The notes under the pieces were generated by a model that saw only the letters and a program-made list of their open reading frames with translations, did no database searches and was not told the DNA's origin. A DNA stretch of 64,000 bases from Choanephora cucurbitarum (lineage: Eukaryota > Mucoromycota > Mucoromycetes > Mucorales > Choanephoraceae): NCBI GenBank assembly GCA_025331435.1, contig JAIWNI010000034.1:62001-126000 (forward strand), read 5' to 3'. Positions 1 to 12,148 of the stretch are shown piece after piece (the first letter of the stretch is position 1; each line of letters starts with the position of its first letter). Both the position numbers and the translations under genes were made by a program.

Positions 1-2610
1 CAGCCTTTTCACGTTCAGCTCTTTCAGCAGCTTCACGTTCTTCTTGTTGACGACGCAAACGGTCAGCTTCTTCTTGTTGACGGATCTTTTCTTGCTCTTC
101 CTTCTTTTGACGCCACAAGGCAATTCTTTCTTGCTTCTCCTTTTCAATAGCAGCTTCAGCCTCAGCACGCAAGCTAGAGGTGTGTGCTTCATGTTCAGCT
201 TCAAGTCTTTGTTTGTATGTCTTGTAGTCGCCAAAGATACGTGAGAAACGACTCTTGAGCTTCATGTTCTCCTCATGTTTAGCCTTAGAAGCAGAAAGTT
301 CAGCCTTCTTAGAGGCTTCATAGAATGCCTTATCTGTCTTTTGTTGTTGTTCATAATCTTTCTCCAACAAGGGAATTTCTTCCTTTCTGAAGGCACGTTC
401 AGTGTGATCGATACGCTTGCTAATTTGCTTGAGACGTTCGCTAAGTTCTTTTTGTTCTGTTTGAAGACGAGAGACCTTAAGATCCAAAAGAGTCTTTACG
501 TCTGATTGTTCAATTTCTTCAGGCTTCAATTGAAGACCAGTCTTGCTGCTGATTTCTTCAGCAATACGCTTAGCTTGATCACGTTGAATCTCTTCTTGAA
601 TGCGCTTCAAGCGTTCTTCTTCGCGACGCTTCATTTCTTCTTCGACACGCTTCTTTTCTGCTTCAGCCTTCTTGGCAGCAATAGCAGCCTTTTCTTGAGC
701 AGCTAACTTTTCCTTGCGAGCAATTTCAGTTTCGACGATTTCCTTACGGCGTTCGATGATCACCTTGCGAGCGAGGGCTTGCTTGTGCTCTTCTTCAGCA
801 CCTGTTAAAGCACGTTGAACAGCATCTTGCTTGGCTTGTTGAGCCTTTTCTTTGATAGAAGGATCAATCATTTGAACAACAGCATGCAAGCTGACACCAA
901 GACGAGAGAGTTGTGTACGCATCAAATCAGCAGGAGAAGATTGCAATTGAATACCTTCTGTGACAGTGTCCTTAGGAGGAGCAAATAAGTCAGTTTCGAA
1001 GATCAAACTTTGAGAGGCATGGTCAATACGAATGTTCAATTCACCACGCTTGCAACCGTTCATAATGAACTTCTCAATGGTGGCAGCATCGTAGTTGAAT
1101 GGGCTGGGGAAAGAGGCCAAGTTCAAGACAAAGTCTAACTTGACAGTGGTGTAAACTTGAGAGAGTTGTTGCAACAAACGAGTCAAAATGACTTGGTGAA
1201 GAGGACGAACGTATCTAGCAAGGTCCTTATCTTCGGACAACTTGGCCATGATAGGGTTGATCTTCTTGCAGATGGACAAGGGGTGGAATTGAACTTCGAG
1301 AATGTTGTAAAGGTCGCGGATTTCAGGACGAACACGGGAGAGGATGTTCTTGTTCAAAGCTTCCTTTAACAAGCCAGTACGGGTAGGATGACTGGTCAAA
1401 CCCATCAACATAGAAAGACGGTTCAACTTTTGAACACGATATTCGTCAGCTTCAACATAACCAGGACGAGTCTTGGTGGTGGTGATAATAGGAATAGCAA
1501 GAGCAGACAACAAGACAATAGAAGCCATTTGAGAATGTTCAGCTTCAGTCATGTTCTTGTTGATGTTACGTTCAATGGTGGCGAATCTGTTCCAAGCAGC
1601 AGAATGGAAAAGATAATCATCAGAGACCATGAAGATCTTGGTGAGCTTTTCGTAATAGTTAGCCATCATGACGGGCTTAGGAGGGCGCTTAGAGGTGGTC
1701 AACAAAGTGTGAATGTCTTCGACTGACTTGAAGGCTTCTTGCCATAATTCAAGGTCGACAGCAGCATTCAATTGAGCGAAACGAGATTCTAAATATTGTT
1801 GAAGTGTTTCGGGATCGTTCAAGTTGACAGCATGAGGTTGGTGAGAGTATTTGGCGACGTTGACAAAGTGATTACGAAGAATTTCACAGAGACGACGGAA
1901 TTCGGTCTTACGATCATATGTCAAACAGAATTGGAAGGCCTTGAGGGTGACGGCTTGGTAGAGAGTTTCTAAACGAGAGTTGTTACGCATGATGTCAAGG
2001 ACAGTGCGGTAAGCTTCCCACAAGAACTTGAGCCATGGTGTGACAACAGCACGATCAGTTCTGTCCTTGTTTTGATCACCAGAAACAGTGCTGAGCATGA
2101 TAGATTCAGGTGTTTCAGAAGCTTCTAAATCGTCAACATCGACAGCAATCTTATCGGCCTTAGCACGAGCTTCGGCTACCTTTTCTTCAGCAAGTGAAAG
2201 CATCTTGTTGATGATGGTCTATAGTTTCTTCAAGTTAATAAGCAAATCCCCCTTTTTTTTTGATCGATGCCCATCATACCTCAATGGAGTTCACACTTGT
2301 GTTTTGAGCAATGTTACGGTATTGATGAAGACCTTCTTTGACCATCTTGCCCTTCTTGAGTTCAACACAGAGCTCAACGTACTTGAGCATAATAGGCTCC
2401 ATGACAGTAATAGGATTACTGCGAGAACGCTTTGAGAGAACTACTTCATGAAGTGCTTGCAATGCAGCTTCATCTTGTCCAACAGACTGAAGTTCTATCC
2501 AAAGTACAATAGCGTTAAGTGTTTGTCATCCATCTGTTCTAATTATTCATCCATCTACCTTCAACCCTTTTAAGGACGTTGTCTGACTTGACAGTGTAGA
2601 AAGGTGCCAT
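1..2610 (-). CDS. TIF32: Translation initiation factor eIF3 subunit a (N-terminal part)
   Basis: Scaffold subunit of eIF3, which binds the 40S ribosome during translation initiation. Three exons are inferred: 2610-2559, 2494-2280 and 2218 to the window edge. Phases agree and give about 828 codons, with the C-terminus outside the window. The start MAPFYTVKSDNVLKR followed by EELQSVGQDEAALQALHEVV matches the conserved eIF3a N-terminus. A PCI-type helical region spans roughly residues 330-500. From about residue 530 a very charged Glu/Lys/Arg coiled coil (repeats like KKRVEEEMKRREEERLKR) begins, as usual for this family. The open frames on the plus strand at 44-1726 are antisense shadows of this gene. 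Family assignment is firm; the intron positions are predictions. Confidence 0.95.
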
Positions 2611-2885
2611 TGTTAAAGGTGTATCTTAATCCACTCTCTCTCAGATTCAGCGATAGGGTCTTCCTCATGCGTCTACGTATATCTAACGCCCCCCCCCCTC
2701 TCCAGTGACCCGGTGGTACTAAAGTGACACAGAAACTCCGATGTACTTTGTTTGGTTATTGTTGTAAACGACTAACGAATTAAAACTGTCACGCCAATTT
2801 TATGCAAAAGAAGCTGTCTTTAAGGAGGAGAGGCAAAGGTATTATCAGTGTCACTAATATCTGTGATGGATCTTTCCGATACATC

Positions 2886-3660
2886 TTACATTTTGCTCAA
2901 AACACGCAAAGGCTTATCAAAATCTTTTTTGTCCAGCTTCTGCTGGTTAATACTTCTGGGAAAACTATGATATTTCTGAATACTTTCAAGGTAATCGTTA
3001 CGGCCCATCCCTTCAGCTTCTTCAGTATCTTGGCTGTCTTCAACATCATGAAAACTAACGGAAGCTGCATCAATTAAGGAGGGGCGTAGAGGCAAAGTAA
3101 TTCTTGCAACATAACCTGGCAGTATTCGAACAAGAATAAGAATGAATACAATTTTTGACTATCTTCACAATATAATTATCATCATTGGTAAAGGAACAGC
3201 ATTGAAATTCAAAGAAGCAAAAACATAGCTATCTACTTCAAAGTATGATTAGCTGGATGCTATCATACGTGTTTCTTGACCTATCTTCCTAGTTACAAAG
3301 CAAGCAATATCAAGACTGATTTCATGTGCTTCCAAGCCTTTTTCTTCTTCGGCAACGTTCAGATTTGCTTTTCGAAAACTATAGTAGGTCTTCAAGTTTT
3401 CTTTACTGTTGCCTTCAAAAATAACTTTTGTTAGTAGACAAAATATATGATCAACTCAAAAGTCGCTACTAAAGCTCATGTAAAATGACTTGTATTGGTT
3501 ATAAGATAATCCAACCAAGTTGTTTGTATGGATCAAAGCTTCATCAAAAGAGAGCCAGATCTTGTTCAGAAATGCTGCAATCTCAAACTCTGATAATGCA
3601 ATAAACTCACTATGAATTATGCTTGACTCCAACTTGACTTTTTTTATCAATTGTATCAAA
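2886..3660 (-). pseudogene. Decayed coding remnant, family not recognised
   Basis: Several minus-strand open stretches of protein-like composition lie in a row: about 3659-3456, 3445-3270 and 3095-2886. The first two are separated by a single TGA in the same frame. They read as an acidic, helical-looking protein (for example NLNVAEEEKGLEAHEISLD and FHDVEDSQDTEEAEGMGRND). No start, splice set or family could be established. The next sequence on the plus strand is a Fanzor-like fossil, so this may be part of the same decayed mobile DNA. It could also be a broken host gene. Confidence 0.3.
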
Positions 3661-3669
3661 AGATCGCAT

Positions 3670-4099
3670 CTGTGTTTGAAGACCTCTTTGATTTAAACCC
3701 TAAGGCAGAAGAAACTGAAGATCTAAAAGGGAGACAGAAAGCAGGACATCTGTCGCCCTGGAAGCAGTTGATTGTGATAGTTGGTAATAGAGGTTAGATG
3801 TTTGCACCAGAACTAAGAAATGCTTGTGCCATGATGACACTTTGGAAAAAAGATAACTATGCCCTCTATATAACAGTTAATGTTCCCAACAAAAGTAACA
3901 TGTCGCAAATCTGCGTCTATTGATTCCACAAACTTCAGCATTTATATCACTCATACAAATGAAAGGCAAGAAAAAAAAACATAGAATCATGAAAGGCGCA
4001 CTCCACTGCTTGAGCCTTGAATGCCAATCTGCCAGGAAAGGTAGTGGCGTAAATAGGCGTGACAAATTGTCTACTTTAGCTATGCCATTTCCGGGATAG
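3670..4099 (+). pseudogene. Fanzor (TnpB-like) C-terminal fossil
   Basis: A degenerate copy of the C-terminal nuclease region of a Fanzor-like protein, related to the longer copy at 31.9-36.1 kb. Reading the plus strand, WKQLIVIVGNRG corresponds to KSLLMMIGDRG of that copy. MMTLWKKDNYALYITVNV corresponds to YGGIWKQDQHARYMTVCI, and SQICVY then a stop then FHKLQ corresponds to SQTCVYCFNKL. KGALHCLSLECQSARKGSGV with NRRDKLSTLA corresponds to the second half of the zinc ribbon plus the RuvC-III segment RDKVSALAI. A stop replaces a zinc-ribbon cysteine, another follows GNRG, and a frameshift lies near 3985. It cannot encode a working protein. Confidence 0.75.
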
Positions 4100-5150
4100 C
4101 AATTTTGCTCTTCCAACAAAATCTCCTTGTTTCCTCAAGAGCCATTAATCGCTCCAACACCATTTTCAACAACAAAACAGCGTCTTTATCTACAAGAAGC
4201 AATGTGCTAGCTGCAAGTGAGGCGCGATTAGCGAAATAAGTAGTTTGTTTACTACATGCCAATTTTGTTAATCGTCTGAATAAACCGCTTTTTTTTTTTT
4301 AGCAATTCAATTTTCAATATGATGTCCAAGCTTATTTATGAGGTTCGAAATACAATTTATGGCGAACACCACGTTGCGAGTAGCAAGCTGATTTATGAGT
4401 AGCTTAATGAACAATACAGAGCAAAAATTTAGAATTGGAGATAGTTCCATCTCATGATCTTAGCGAATAGTTCTTGCAAAAACAAAATGCATAATTTTTG
4501 ATTGAACAAAGACTGGTTTGAGTCAATCAATTATCTCGACAATGTCTATTCAATTAGTAAATAAAAACTAATAATCCCTCTATACAAAATGAAGAGCAAC
4601 CCTAGTTCTCTTACTATGGATGGCTGATAATTTCTGAACACTGGGTTGGAACAGTTCAAAAATATCTAAATTCTATAGAATAGATTTCTTCAAGTTGAAT
4701 AATTGTAATTACTTATGAATGGTTTCTATTTGTTTTATATCAATGTCTTTAGAGTGGTGTTTTAGTAAGATTATATATTGCCTTTCAAAAACTTATTTTT
4801 TTTTTTTGCATAGAAGATAAAAGATATGACATATCTATTTAAGTTAGATAAAAGGGAGAGTATTTATAGTTAGTCAGAGAAAGAATTATCTAGTTGATTC
4901 ACCGCACATTATTACCTAAAAAAGGGATCAAGAGGTAGAGTGTTAGTATGCATACTCCTTTCTTTGTTCCTTACGAAGCAAAAAAAAAAAGCCAACATAG
5001 CAACAGGAAAAATAACGAGAGATAGAAAAAGAGGCAGAAAATAGTTAAGTAAGTAGGGCTTGAAATATTAAGCCAAGTTTTTTTTCTTTGTTTCCTTCTC
5101 TCTCTCTCTTTTCTTCTTTTCCTTTGCTTTCTTCATTGTATCAATGTCAA
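4100..5150. other. Gene-free stretch, kinase 5' region
   Basis: No convincing reading frame, RNA gene or repeat was found on either strand. The sequence is AT-rich. A pyrimidine-rich tract at about 5078-5130 runs up to the start of the downstream kinase gene and probably belongs to its promoter or 5' leader. Confidence 0.6.
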
Positions 5151-8100
5151 ATGATGCTACCTCAAATATCAAAGGCAAAAAGCACAGGCAATTTGCTAAA
5201 TAGGTTTAAACAGGAGCAAACAAAGTTAGAAGAGCAACTCGTAATTGAGTTTATTGATCGAACTTTGAATATAACCATTCCAAGTGATGAATTGCATCTG
5301 CACCTTAAAGACGGCATTGTTTTATGCAAGTAAATATGGGATTACTCTCGAGAAGAAGTAGAAGTAATTATTTTTTTTACATACTTCAACTAAAAGAGAA
5401 ACTCTATTTATTTAGTCTTGTTAATTCTATTCGACCTAATACTATTCGGGTGAGAGGCCAAAACAAAGAGTTTCCAGTGGTTCAAGTAAGCTTTTTTCTT
5501 TCTAGATAGGCATACTTTTTTAATCTATACTAAAGCAACCATTCGTTTAGATGGACACTATCTCACGATTCTTACAAGGAGTGGCACAGGTAAATGGTTC
5601 ATCTAAAAACCAATTTGGATACTCTTTCTTTCCTTCTTTCTTCTATTCTATTATCTTTAAGCAGGGTGAAAAGATACTGAAGCTTAAAGTAATTGTATAA
5701 TTAGCTTGGCATCCCAGACATAAAGTTATTTGAACCTGCAGATCTTTATAGTGCTAGAAACATGTCTGCTGTAAGTAGAAGTATGAAAATGCACAATGAT
5801 CTACTGGCTCTTTCAAAAGAAAAAAAAACTGATCAAGTTTGTTCTTTCTTTCTTTTCATTCGACTTGTATTTTCAGGTCATTCATACTATCTTAACATTG
5901 GCTGAATTCTCTAACTCGCAGCAATCTCCTTTGCATGGAAAAAAGGAGAGAGTGCCTGGTAAAGAAACATTCACTTTGTACAATTTGTCAAAAAAAAAAA
6001 CCTGTTAGCTTTTGTCTCTTTCCATTATGACACAACAAAAGGAGAAAAGAAAAGATACTGAATAACTTTTTTCTACAGGATTGTCGTTTTTACCACAGGA
6101 AGGATCTCAAGGGTATAAACATGTACGCGATATATTTCCAGAACAAAGACAGACTAAAAAATCACCACCGCCGCCACCACCTCAACTAATCACCAAGCAT
6201 GAAGTATCTGCACGGCCGCCCAAATCGCCTCTAAGATCCTGTACTTCTACTTCCTTGCGACCCAACAACAAGTCATCCCAAAGACAAGTTTCTGAGCCTG
6301 GCAAGATAGCAGATCTAGAATCCTATGGAATTGAACCGTCTACTTCAACCTGTTCTTCATTATCTTCCTGTTCTGCCAAAACACCTGTATCGCCTCAGAC
6401 ACCTCCATTAAACGAAAAACATTTTCTTCGTCGCAAGCATAGTATGGCGATAGATGACAGAACCAATGAGTACATAACAGACACAAAGAAATACGCATCA
6501 CTTCAAGATGCCTTCATGGATACAAGAAAGATTACTTTGAAGAATGATTATGGCGAATTCATCACTCATTATGTAAAAGAAAAAAATCAGATACGCCCCT
6601 TTCTTTCAAACAGTTTTACTAACATACAGGAATTAGCAATTAGGCAACTGTATAGGCAAAGGACAATTCGGATCTGTTTATAGAGCTTTAGATTTATCTA
6701 CAGGGGAAACAGTTGCTGTAAAAAGAATCAAATTAGAAGATGAAAACATCTATCATGAACTAATGGTAAGCTATGACTTTATATTTTTCGCTTTTTAGTA
6801 ACATATATTTTTCTTTTCCAAATCAGAAAGAAGTCAATATGCTCAAAACATTATCGCATGCTAATGTAGTGAAATATGTTGGTTTTATTCCATCAGAGCG
6901 GTACTTTGATGTTGTATTAGAATATGCTGAAAATGGTTCTTTGATGTCAACATTGAAGGCCTTTGGTGCTTTTCCAGAAAAACTAGTAGCCTCTTTCTGT
7001 ATTAAGATCCTTCATGGACTTCAGTATCTACATGATAATCAAGTGGTTCACTGCGATCTGAAAGCTGCCAACATCTTAACAACAAAAACCGGTGATGTCA
7101 AATTAACTGATTTTGGTGTTTCCTTGAACCTTAAATTAAAACCAGCAGATTCGGACACAATTGCAGGCACACCAAATTGGAGTAAGTAGCATATCAAATG
7201 GGGAATAGAACAATAAGACTAAAGAAAAAGGGAGATTTTAGTGGCGCCTGAGGTGATTGAGTTAGAAGGAGCGAATACCAAATCAGATATCTGGTCTCTA
7301 GGATGTACATTAATTGAACTGATTACTGGAAAACCTCCTTATAGTCAATTGCTGGCCATGTCAGCCATGTTTCATATTGTAGAAGACGAATATCCACCTT
7401 TACCCCAAAACATTTCTTCAGTAAGTTATTTTCCATTCCATATTGCACATTACGAACTTACCAATTCATTCATATTGTAAAGGAAATGCGAGATTTCTTA
7501 TTATGTTGTTTCCAAAAGAATCCTAAAAAACGACCGAGTAGTCAACAGCTTCAAAGTCATGTTTGGATCCGTCAGCATCAGCAACAGAAAGGATCAAGCT
7601 CCAAGAAGTTATCCAGTGATACTAAATACCAAGCGTCTAGAAAGTCATATCAAGGGCTACAAACAAAATATTATTCACTGAATGCCAATTCTACTTTGGA
7701 CGAGAATCACAACCATCAGTTTATACAGACATCATTTGGAAAAGGTAAAGTACCATAAAATCAAGTATCTTAATTGACTCAACTTTACTTTATCAAACAG
7801 ATGTTGAGTGCAAAGTATGCAATGAAGCCTTATCAAGTAAATCTTTATTCTGTGAAAGTAAGTCTGATTGTATGAATACACAAACGAAGTATGGCTCATC
7901 CCAGTTTTCATGAAGCGTGTTCTCTTGTTTGCCACAGAGAATGTAAAAAGATGGCACTTTCTTGTCCACCAAGGCTTCATGATCAGCAGCCTTCTTATGA
8001 AGTGAGTTATTTGCTATTCTATCAAGTTGCATCAACTGATTTTTCTTCTTTTAATTCTCAGTGGATATTTTCAGCAAAAGTATACAACCGTAGTTATAAA

Positions 8101-8367
8101 GAGAGACAAGGTCAGCGAGGCCAAGTACCTGTTGAATTTCTTCGAAAATCGCTTCAAGAACATCCACAAGCAGACAGTATTCGGAAATACAGCAAGGCAT
8201 TAGGTCTTACGGAACAAGAACAGCTTGCACTATGTGAAAACCCCGCACTTCTAGAACACACTATGACAATGGAAAGACTTCAATTGGCTACACCTGTTGC
8301 CTCCAATGAACCATTCAGTAAGACAAAGAAAAAGAAAGAGTTAGAAGAGTCATGTAAACTGATGTAA
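5151..8367 (+). CDS. CH-domain / STE-type protein kinase / C1 zinc finger protein
   Basis: Predicted serine/threonine kinase of the Cdc15/Cdc7/SepH (septation or MAP3K-like) group. Thirteen exons keep phase throughout: 5151-5329, 5416-5485, 5551-5589, 5705-5770, 5877-5958, 6079-6572, 6637-6765, 6827-7181, 7242-7420, 7483-7744, 7801-7857, 7916-8001, 8062-8367 (767 aa). Residues about 20-130 look like a calponin-homology domain ([19 protein letters not shown]). A proline/serine linker follows. The kinase domain spans about 308-560 with [32 protein letters not shown] and NWMAPEVI. Near 619-650 a C1-like finger reads [13 protein letters not shown] and CHREC. The ATG at 5151 is chosen because the upstream in-frame codons are a pyrimidine-rich leader. 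The catalytic loop is HCD rather than HRD. The kinase call is secure; the septation role is inferred. Confidence 0.85.
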
Positions 8368-9598
8368 AAAAAAAGTCAAAATAAAAAGAGACCATAATTT
8401 CGGTTTGTTGTGAAATCCTAATACCTGTACTCTTATGAAAGAGAAATGCATTTGCTTCAATTACTATGCCAGTGTATTGATCCTTTTATAGCAACCTACT
8501 GCTTTTTATTCAGTTTTGATAACAGAAGGTATTCTTTTCAGAACATCAAGATGCTAATGACTGGAAATACTACCGCTATGGTCTTCAAAGTTGATATTGC
8601 AATTTTGTTTAGTAGAAAAACTGTTGCCACTGTCACAAGTGAGCAAGCCTTTGGCCTAACTCTAAAATGCCTTGATTTTCTTACAATTGCAAGACTTTGG
8701 ATAGGGTAATCTGTCAAGACAGCAGACACGTGTTTGCAAAGTATCATTTTTTTTATGAGAAAGATTAAGGGCTTTCTAAAAAGAAAACTCCCGATTTGTA
8801 AGCTTCGTAGTTGATCTATTCTCTGAAATGTTGGCAAGCAACCGTTTCTCTTTTGTTTTTGCAGTAGATTCACATACATTATATACCATCAAAACGAGTA
8901 TTCTCAAGACAATTAAGAGTGGCAGAAGTCATAGAGAAAGTAAGATCAGCATTGCATTAGTTGAAGCTAAATACAAAAGATGCTGTTATGCAAAGACGAG
9001 AAGAAGTGCAGATAATGAACAATTAGAAAAAAATAGTGAACACATTGTATTGTTACCTGATTTTGAGTTTTTTTTAAAGCCAAACAAGTTTCATCAGATG
9101 TATGCAATAGACAATACTAATTCAATAATCACTGATCAGATTAACTGAAGAGCTAGTGTTGAGTCTGGAAGGACTCCAAGTTCAGAGGATTAAGCAGACG
9201 CGGGAGTTCCAGAAATAAAGAGTATACACACTTCATGGCGGTTTCTGAAAAAGGAGCGGGAAAGATAATTATTTTGTGTCACAAGCGCTTTATTTGGGGA
9301 GTCTCTTTGTGAACCCATTCTCAATAGATGCAGGCTTTCTCTTTCTTTTTGTGCGTGTGTATATGCGTGTGTCTCTCTTCTGTATGTAGGTTTGCATTAT
9401 CTGGGAAGCTACATAAAAGGAGGCCGAAATGAAGTTTCGCACAGTAAAGATCAAAGGGTGTATTGAATGATCGAGATAATGAAAGAAGGTACTCTTTCAA
9501 CAAAAGTCACGTGAACATAAGGATCATTTGATGAAAAAGGATATTTTCCTTTTTTTTGTTTTTCTTTCTTTCTTTCTTATTTACTTATAAGTTGCATA
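8368..9598. other. Intergenic stretch between kinase and Ral gene
   Basis: Overlapping open frames of 87-113 codons occur on both strands (8446-9148), but none has a recognisable domain, paired splice sites or a leader. They may be decayed sequence. A CT-rich tract at 9545-9585 precedes the GTPase start and is probably its promoter or 5' leader. Confidence 0.5.
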
Positions 9599-10358
9599 AT
9601 GGCCAAATCGAAAGCAAAGCAAACACTACCGCTCCATAAGATTATTATGGTAGGCTCTGGTGGTGTTGGTAAATCAGCCTTGACATTACAATACATGTAT
9701 GGTGATTTTGTGGAAGAATACGATCCTACAAAAGCTGATTGTAAGTACACTCCATTCTCATGTTGACATTGTCTCTTATGTTTTTTCTCCCCTTTTAGCT
9801 TATCGTAAGAAGGTAGTCTTAGATGGACAAGAATGCCAGATTGATATTTTGGATACTGCTGGTCAAGAAGAATATGCAGCTGTAAGTTGAATAGGCTATT
9901 TGGTAGTTTAATGCTTATATCTCGCCATAGATTCGTGATAATTATTACCGGTCTGGTGAAGGCTTTCTTTGTGTCTTTTCTGTTTGTGAACAAGAATCTT
10001 TGGAACATACACAAGAATTTCGTGATCAGATTTTAAGGGTGTTGGATGATGAAACTGTATGAGTGACCTGGAATAATAGTGGTTGATCTGGTTTTTTAAT
10101 TCACAGTTCTTTCTCTTTTAGATTCCGTTTATTCTTGTCGGCAACAAAGTTGACTTAGCGCATTTAAGAAAAGTACCTGCTACTGAAGCCAATACATTGG
10201 CACAAGAATGGCATTGCCCATACATTGAAACTTCCGCAAAAACAAGACAGAATGTAGAAGAAGTCTACACAATGTTAATGCGACAGATTAGAGATAGAAA
10301 GGCTAAACAACAACAACAGCATAGTCCAGATAAAGACTCTTGCTGTGTCATTCTTTAA
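9599..10358 (+). CDS. Ral-type small GTPase
   Basis: Ras-superfamily molecular switch, closest by eye to the animal RalA/RalB type. Exons are 9599-9740, 9799-9881, 9931-10056 and 10122-10358 (195 aa). The N-terminus [17 protein letters not shown] is the P-loop. [18 protein letters not shown] is switch I with the Ral-like [13 protein letters not shown] signature, and [10 protein letters not shown] is switch II. NKVD and ETSAK complete the nucleotide pocket. It ends CVIL, a CAAX box whose final Leu predicts geranylgeranylation and so membrane attachment. AATAAA lies just after the stop. In animals Ral acts through exocyst and endocytic effectors; that role here is inferred. A divergent Ras or Rap is the alternative, but [10 protein letters not shown] and the switch I context favour Ral. 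Confidence 0.88.
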
Positions 10359-10594
10359 TACTAATTGTAATACACTCTATAATAAACTATCCCCCCCCCT
10401 CCTCTTCTCCTTTTTTTTTTCTATTTCTCCCCATAAGGGCTACATTGCAGCCATTTCGAAAGAAAAGCAGGTTACACTTACAATTGACTTCATTTTGAGA
10501 TGACGCACCTAATTTTTATTTTATCAAAATTTTCAAAAAAGTAAAAAAGTTTGTGTAATCTTTTGTTTTTTTTATTACTTATTCTTTTGGCATA

Positions 10595-12131
10595 ATGGTG
10601 GCAGCTAAACGATCAGTACCTAAAGAAGATGTAGTTATGGAACCTACTCTTGATCCATTAGAGTCATTAGTGACAAATTCAGCTAAAAAGACAAGACTCT
10701 TGTTCTCTACTTCTTATAGCCAAGCAGCTATGGATGAACAAGCAAGGTAAAAAAAAAAAGACAGAGAGGCGAGCGCGTTTACCTTATCATATAAATTTCT
10801 CGATAGTCAACGTGCCAAATTGACCAGCAAAATTCATGATGAATACAAAGATCTTCGCACATTACCAGACGCATTGATCAAACAACAAAAAGAAGCCCAA
10901 AAGGCACGTACAAAGACAACAGCAACTACAGTAGAAGAGGAGGAAACAACATCTGTTTCTAAACTGATTGACTCGATACCTGAGAAGAATGTCACAAAGT
11001 AACAGAATGCACAAGTTGAAACGAAACTTTTTTTTTTATTCATTCCTTATTTATAGAGAAAGTCAACATGAAGGTGTGGTTGCTTTACGTAATAAAGATC
11101 CATTCACTTCAGAGATCTTTGGAGACACATTAGCAGGAAGTGGATCACTTGTACGTCGCGCTAGAGCAAAGACAATCCGACCTGTCTGGCATGCACCTTG
11201 GAAGTTGATGCGTGTCATCAGTGGTCACTTGGGTTGGGTACGTGCTGTCACAGTCGAGCCAGGCAACAAATGGTTTGCCACAGGTGCTGGTGATCGTACC
11301 ATCAAGATTTGGGACATGGCCTCAGGCACCCTCAAACTCTCACTTACAGGCCATATTGCCACTGTTCGTGGACTTGAGGTGTCCTCAAGGCACCCTTATT
11401 TATTTTCATGTGGTGAAGATAAGATGGTCAAATGTTGGGATCTAGAACAGAACAAGGTCATTCGTCATTACCATGGTCATCTCTCAGGTGTTTACTCTCT
11501 CAGTCTGCATCCCACTTTGGATGTTTTGGTAACCTCAGGTCGTGACGCTACAGCTCGTGTCTGGGATATGCGAACGAAGCAAGCAATTCATGTATTGACA
11601 GGACACACAAGTACCATCTCGGATGTCAAGTGTCAAGAAGCTGATCCACAAGTCATCACAGGCTCCATGGACAATACTATTCGTTTGTGGGATTTGGCAG
11701 CCGGTAAGACCATGGGTGTTTTGACTCATCATAAAAAGAGTGTACGTGCCTTGGCTATCCATCCTACTGAATTTGGATTTGCTAGTGGTAGTGCTGATGC
11801 TGTCAAGGGTTGGAAGTGCCCCGAAGGCACATTCATGCAAAACTTTGATCGTAAGAAGGCCATTGTGAATACCATGGCTATCAATCAAGATGGTGTTGTC
11901 TTTTCAGGTGGTGATGATGGATCTCTCAGTTTTAATGATTGGCGATCTGGTTACAATTTCCAATCGATGGACACTCAAGTACAGCCTGGTTCATTGGATG
12001 CTGAAGCAGGCATCTTTTGTAGTACATTTGATAAGACAGGTTCTCGTCTAATTACAGGTGAAGCAGATAAGACTATCAAAATCTATAAAGAAGATGAAAA
12101 TGCTGTCAAAGATAGTCAATTCTTTCAATAA
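10595..12131 (+). CDS. PRP46: Pre-mRNA splicing factor Prp46 / PLRG1 (WD40)
   Basis: Component of the NineTeen complex of the spliceosome, nuclear. Exons are 10595-10746, 10807-10998 and 11057-12131, in phase (472 aa). A charged N-terminal helical region leads to the conserved [19 protein letters not shown] segment. A seven-bladed WD40 propeller follows, beginning [13 protein letters not shown], with repeats ending IKIWD, VKCWD, ARVWD and IRLWD. The last blade, [17 protein letters not shown], is characteristic of PLRG1 proteins. The gene is convergent with the amidase gene, with only 17 bp between the stop codons, so the two transcripts should overlap at their 3' ends. Confidence 0.95.
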
Positions 12132-12148
12132 AAAAAATCTGTTTATTG

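Noticed and set aside
44..1726. Plus-strand open frames rich in Phe/Leu/Ser
   Set aside because: They are antisense to the highly charged eIF3a coding sequence, which has clear family similarity on the minus strand.
8446..9148. Overlapping plus- and minus-strand frames of about 90-110 codons between the kinase and Ral genes
   Set aside because: Neither strand gives a recognisable domain or paired splice sites, and both strands are equally open, so no gene is called.
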